Positions 24,558 to 27,222 of a stretch of 27,222 bases of DNA are shown one piece after another. Made by a program: the position numbers and the translations under genes. The stretch is taken from the NCBI GenBank assembly GCA_038230275.1, contig JBBRNO010000088.1, positions 1 to 27,222 of the forward strand, written 5' to 3'. This DNA is from JANXXV01 sp038230275. Lineage in GTDB: Bacteria; Acidobacteriota; Terriglobia; Bryobacterales; Bryobacteraceae. A model generated the notes under the pieces. The model saw only the letters and a program-made list of their open reading frames with translations, was not told the DNA's origin and made no database searches. The stretch's first letter is position 1; each line of letters begins with the position of its first letter.

Positions 24558-25619
24558 ATGTCAAAGATGTTGGAGGAGATCCGCCAGCAGCCGGGCGCAC
24601 TAGAGCGCACGCTGAAGAGCGAACTGCGGACCATTGAGAAGCTGCGGCGCAGGCTGCAGAAAGATCGTCCGCGGCTGATTGTGCTGGCTGCGCGGGGCAC
24701 TTCCGATAACGCAGCGCAGTTTGGCCGGTATCTGCTGGAGGTGACCACGGGGATTCCGGTGTCGCTGGCGGCGCCATCCATCTTCACGTTGTACAAAGCC
24801 ACGCTCGACTTTCGAGACGTGCTGGTGGTGGCTATTTCGCAATCCGGCGAATCTACCGATACGAATCTGGTGTTGCAGCGGGCGCGGGAAAAGGGTGCGT
24901 TCACCGTTGGCATAACGAATGAGCGCGAGAGTAGCCTGGCGAAGCTGGCGGAACACGTGTTGCTGGTTCGCGCCGAGAGAGAAGCCAGCGTGGCCGCCAC
25001 AAAAACGTATACGGGACAACTGCTGATGATGTACCTGCTGGCGTATGCATTGGGAGCCGACATCGAACTGGACGACGTGCGGCGTATTCCGGAGCGGGCC
25101 GCCGGCGCGGTGGAACTGGAGGCGCGGATCGCCGAGCGGAGTGAGCGCTACACGTTCATGACGCGGGCGATTGTGGTGGGACGCGGCCTGAACTATGCAA
25201 ACGCCTTTGAATTCGCGTTGAAATTGATGGAGACCTGCTACGTGGTGGCGGAGAGATTTTCATCCGCGGATCTGATGCACGGTCCCATTGCGATGGTGGA
25301 ATCCGCTTTCCCCTCGTTTCTATTTGCTCCACCGGGTGTAACGTGGCCCGGGATGAAGGAGATGATTGAGAAGTTGCAGTATCTGAAGGCGGAGACGATG
25401 GTGATTACCGACCTTAGCAACAGGGCCGCGCTGGATTCATCGCCGCACTCACTCTGTGTGCCGCTGAAACTGGGCAAGAAGTCCGCGGTGGCTGAGGACC
25501 TTTACACGCCCATTCCCTATATCATTCCGGCGCAGCTATTTGCCGCGTCGCTGGCGGAGCAGAAAGGACTGGATCCCGACCGGCCACGGACTTTATCGAA
25601 AGTCACGCAGACGATGTGA
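24558..25619 (+). CDS. Two-SIS-domain sugar phosphate enzyme (glucosamine-6-phosphate deaminase, NagB-II/GlmD-like)
   Basis: This 353-residue cytoplasmic protein has two SIS domains like the isomerase half of GlmS but no N-terminal glutaminase domain (no Cys2), which fits the NagB-II/GlmD deaminases converting glucosamine-6-phosphate to fructose-6-phosphate and ammonia. The first SIS domain shows 'LIVLAARGTSDNAAQFGRYL', 'VVAISQSGESTDTNLVLQ' and 'AATKTYTGQLLMMYLLA'; the second 'AIVVGRGLNYANAFEFALKLMET' and 'FSSADLMHGPIAMV'. The C-terminal 'GLDPDRPRTLSKVTQT' closing is typical of this group. The ATG at 24558 is preferred because the frame upstream lies within the secretin gene. A TATTCT box ends six bases before it, without a -35. 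An isomerase role acting on another amino sugar cannot be excluded. Confidence 0.85.
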   Translation: MSKMLEEIRQQPGALERTLKSELRTIEKLRRRLQKDRPRLIVLAARGTSDNAAQFGRYLLEVTTGIPVSLAAPSIFTLYKATLDFRDVLVVAISQSGESTDTNLVLQRAREKGAFTVGITNERESSLAKLAEHVLLVRAEREASVAATKTYTGQLLMMYLLAYALGADIELDDVRRIPERAAGAVELEARIAERSERYTFMTRAIVVGRGLNYANAFEFALKLMETCYVVAERFSSADLMHGPIAMVESAFPSFLFAPPGVTWPGMKEMIEKLQYLKAETMVITDLSNRAALDSSPHSLCVPLKLGKKSAVAEDLYTPIPYIIPAQLFAASLAEQKGLDPDRPRTLSKVTQTM

Positions 25620-25623
25620 TCCG

Positions 25624-26115
25624 CTACTTCTTACCATCTTCGAGGGTGATCAGTGCGACGGAGATCTTCTTGACGGCCTCTTCTTCCAGCTCGGTATGTT
25701 TTGGATCGAGCGGTAGCTTCGACATACTGAGGTGAACCAGTTCGTGAACGACCGAGAGTTCCGTATCCTTCAAGATCTCCCCGCGGCGGAGGCTGGAATC
25801 CACTGAGTTCAAGACCTGGATGGTTGCCTTTTTATTGGGCAAGGACCAGTGGATGTTGGCTACGGCCCGTTCAGGCAGATCCCAGGAGCGGACAATTTTC
25901 GAATCGATGCTCCAGTCTTCCAGAGAGAGCCTGCGTTGCCATTTGGCGATCCAGAAGTAGAGCAGGTCTTGCGTGAGAAGAGGGTTCGGCTCGGTGGCGG
26001 TGCGCGCTACCTGCGGTGATGAAGTGGTGCGAGCGGCGGCACCGGCAGAGTTAGACTCTGCGAGCGCGAATGCGGCGAACGCGAAGAAGAATAGAAGCAC
26101 GGCTGAAGCGCGCAT
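25624..26115 (-). CDS. Exported small HExxH metallopeptidase-like protein
   Basis: This 163-residue protein has a signal peptide (MRASAVLLFFFAFAAFALA), an Ala/Ser/Thr-rich linker to about residue 45, and then a compact domain with 'WIAKWQRRLSLEDWSI', 'RAVANIHWSLPNKKATIQVL' and the zinc motif HELVH at 124-128, followed by a run of Glu (144-146) that could supply the third ligand. The layout (W..L..W.I, then A.I.W, then HELvH) resembles small metallopeptidase domains often found in phages and plasmids, here secreted. Substrate unknown. It is convergent with the sugar phosphate enzyme (four bases apart) and divergent from the YbaY-like gene. The frame upstream of 26115 is open but non-coding in character. 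Confidence 0.78.
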   Translation of the reverse strand: MRASAVLLFFFAFAAFALAESNSAGAAARTTSSPQVARTATEPNPLLTQDLLYFWIAKWQRRLSLEDWSIDSKIVRSWDLPERAVANIHWSLPNKKATIQVLNSVDSSLRRGEILKDTELSVVHELVHLSMSKLPLDPKHTELEEEAVKKISVALITLEDGKK

Positions 26116-26181
26116 GTTTTCTAATATCGGCCAGACCCGGGAATTCGGAATATACCCCAGTTGCGGGGTGTCGCGCAACTC

Positions 26182-26210
26182 TTGTAGAGGGACCGGCGTT
26201 CCCATAGAAT
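26182..26210 (+). promoter_or_regulatory. Sigma-70-type promoter for the YbaY-like gene
   Basis: TTGTAG at 26182-26187 and TAGAAT at 26205-26210 are separated by exactly 17 bases, the best promoter match in the window. The ATG at 26219 starts eight bases after the -10 element, so transcription should begin at or within two bases of the start codon, and no ribosome site is present except a weak AGGA overlapping this gap. Confidence 0.6.
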
Positions 26211-26218
26211 ATAGGACG

Positions 26219-26656
26219 ATGAATGTTTCAGCCGGCAGGGCCAGTTTTTGGGTAATACTACCAGCACTTTTTGCGGTTGCTTGTGCCCACCACCGGCCCG
26301 CTGCCAAGCCCGTCGCGGCGCAGATCACTGGCACCGTCTCGTATGTGCAACGCGTGGCATTGCCACCGGAGGCGAACATAGAAGTGACGTTTTTGGATGT
26401 GTCGCTGCAGGACACACCAGCGATTCAACTGGGGAACCAGGTGATTCAGGCGGCAGGGAAACAGGTGCCGATCCCGTTTGCAATCCGGTATGATTCGCGG
26501 CAGATTGTTTCCAGCCATACCTACGGTGTGGAAGTGAAGATCAGGGTGGGGGAGCGGGTGATATTTGCCAGCGACACGGCCAATCTGGTGTTGACGCAAG
26601 GGCGGCCGTCCAGCGTCGAGGTGATCGTCAAGCCTGTGCCGCCTCCGAAGTCTTAG
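26219..26656 (+). CDS. YbaY-family lipoprotein
   Basis: This 145-residue protein has a hydrophobic leader ending in 'ALFAVACAHHRP', a plausible lipobox with Cys as first mature residue, followed by a YbaY/YscW-like beta domain: 'ITGTVSYVQRVALPPEANIEVTFLDVSLQDTP', 'QVIQAAGKQVPIPFAIRYD', 'IVSSHTYGVEVKIRVGERVIFASDT' and a Pro-rich end. Members are small outer membrane or periplasmic lipoproteins of ill-defined function, related to pilotins that escort secretins. The ATG at 26219 is fixed by the promoter spacing and the signal sequence. The mechanosensitive-channel-like gene follows 50 bases later. A pilotin-like role for the secretin in this window is possible but only inference. Confidence 0.82.
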   Translation: MNVSAGRASFWVILPALFAVACAHHRPAAKPVAAQITGTVSYVQRVALPPEANIEVTFLDVSLQDTPAIQLGNQVIQAAGKQVPIPFAIRYDSRQIVSSHTYGVEVKIRVGERVIFASDTANLVLTQGRPSSVEVIVKPVPPPKS

Positions 26657-26706
26657 GCCTCCCAGTTCGAGCAGGGGCACCCGCCGTCCGTCAAGGAGAG
26701 AGGTCC

Positions 26707-27222
26707 ATGCAATCAAGCATAGTTTGGCGTTTGGCGCTGGTGTTTCTGCTTTCGGTGGCGCGCGGCCCAGCGCAGGAACCGGTTCGCGATGCACTAGGAC
26801 GATCCACGCCCAAAGGGACGGTCCTGGGATTTGTGACCGCTACCCACCCGCAAAGCGGCAAGAACGCGGCTGAATTTCTGAACACCTCGCTCAAGGGCGA
26901 AGCGGCGGCGATTTTGGCTAGCCAGTTGAGTGCTGTTCTGGATAGGTTGCTGCCGGCGAATCTGGACAAGCTGAGCGACAAAATGGAAGGCTCTCTGGAT
27001 GACGGGCTGAGCCTGACCGTTGAGCGCGTTGGCTTGATTCAGACCCCCGATGGGCCAATGGACATTCTGCTGGAGCGGGTGCACCGGAATGGAGATTGGA
27101 TCTGGTTGTTCTCCGGAGAAACGCTGAAACGCATTCCGGAAGTATTCGACGACCTGGAGACTCCCGGTATCAATGCCTACGTGCCGAAGGTACTAGCGCG
27201 CAAAGGGTGGCTTTCGGTAGCG
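26707..27222 (+). CDS. Probable mechanosensitive (MscS-type) channel, N-terminal part only
   Basis: An ATG with a good ribosome site (AGGAGAGAGG four bases upstream) opens a frame of 172 codons that runs off the window. It begins with a signal peptide (MQSSIVWRLALVFLLSVARG, cleaved near PAQ) and continues with a soluble region rich in helices, containing 'TVLGFVTATHPQSGKNAAEFLN', 'LDRLLPANLDKLSDKMEG' and 'WIWLFSGETLKRIPEVFDDL'. This 'W.FS.ETL..IP' extracytoplasmic segment is what I recall from acidobacterial MscS-like proteins with a long N-terminal periplasmic domain; the membrane and channel part would lie beyond the window, so the call is tentative. The protein is certainly exported. Confidence 0.6.
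   Translation, partial: MQSSIVWRLALVFLLSVARGPAQEPVRDALGRSTPKGTVLGFVTATHPQSGKNAAEFLNTSLKGEAAAILASQLSAVLDRLLPANLDKLSDKMEGSLDDGLSLTVERVGLIQTPDGPMDILLERVHRNGDWIWLFSGETLKRIPEVFDDLETPGINAYVPKVLARKGWLSVA

Noticed and set aside
1..27222. CRISPR arrays, insertion sequences or prophage genes
   Set aside because: No regularly spaced repeats, transposase or integrase frames, or phage structural genes were seen anywhere in the window.

Overview
The window looks like a chromosomal segment of an Acidobacteriota bacterium, most likely the Bryobacterales/Solibacter branch. The clues are GC-rich coding with dense gene packing, a DUF1549/DUF1553 plus Tat-exported DUF1501 pair, a ThuA plus CehA/McbA-type hydrolase pair, a PafA-like phosphatase, and at the left edge a secreted Ser/Gly/Thr-rich protein of the kind abundant in Solibacter. 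The assignment rests on gene families only; there is no rRNA, and I found no intact tRNA gene.

Layout. 1-1044 (-) is the N-terminal 348 codons of a secreted beta-rich protein. 1184-4709 (+) is the DUF1549/1553-DUF1501 operon. 4740-5808 (-) is a two-gene cassette: a small protein and an AbiEii-type nucleotidyltransferase with overlapping reading frames. 6005-7159 (+) is an enolase-superfamily sugar acid dehydratase, facing a SpoU/TrmJ-type methyltransferase with a 73-aa partner (7156-8123, -). 8181-8825 (+) is a DUF2238 membrane protein. 8957-10470 (+) is a CheD-like protein whose catalytic Cys is Ala, overlapping a PAS-GGDEF diguanylate cyclase. 10482-13540 (-) is a coupled PHP-type metallohydrolase and ThuA-domain pair. 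13617-14903 (-) is an envelope-stress operon (50-aa membrane protein, BON protein, glycine-zipper stress protein) ending in a strong hairpin. 15137-17235 (-) is an RlmA-like rRNA methyltransferase downstream of a frameshifted Nramp-related transporter. 17458-19290 (+) is a restriction-modification system made of a NotI-family endonuclease and a Dam/D12-class adenine methylase. 19486-22823 (-) is an ATPase, DUF4920 and PafA-like phosphatase run. 22922-25619 (+) is a secretin-like protein and a two-SIS-domain sugar phosphate enzyme. 25624-26115 (-) is an exported HExxH protein. 26219-27222 (+) is a YbaY-like lipoprotein and the start of a probable mechanosensitive channel.

The most interesting points are the NotI-fold nuclease paired with an adenine methylase (NotI's own site, GCGGCCGC, contains no A), the catalytically dead CheD fused by overlap to a diguanylate cyclase, and the AbiEii-type nucleotidyltransferase whose partner is not an AbiEi-type protein. 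Several genes also have a -10-like hexamer 6-8 bases before the start codon and no clear Shine-Dalgarno, suggesting leaderless transcripts. No stretch longer than about 235 bases lacks a gene.
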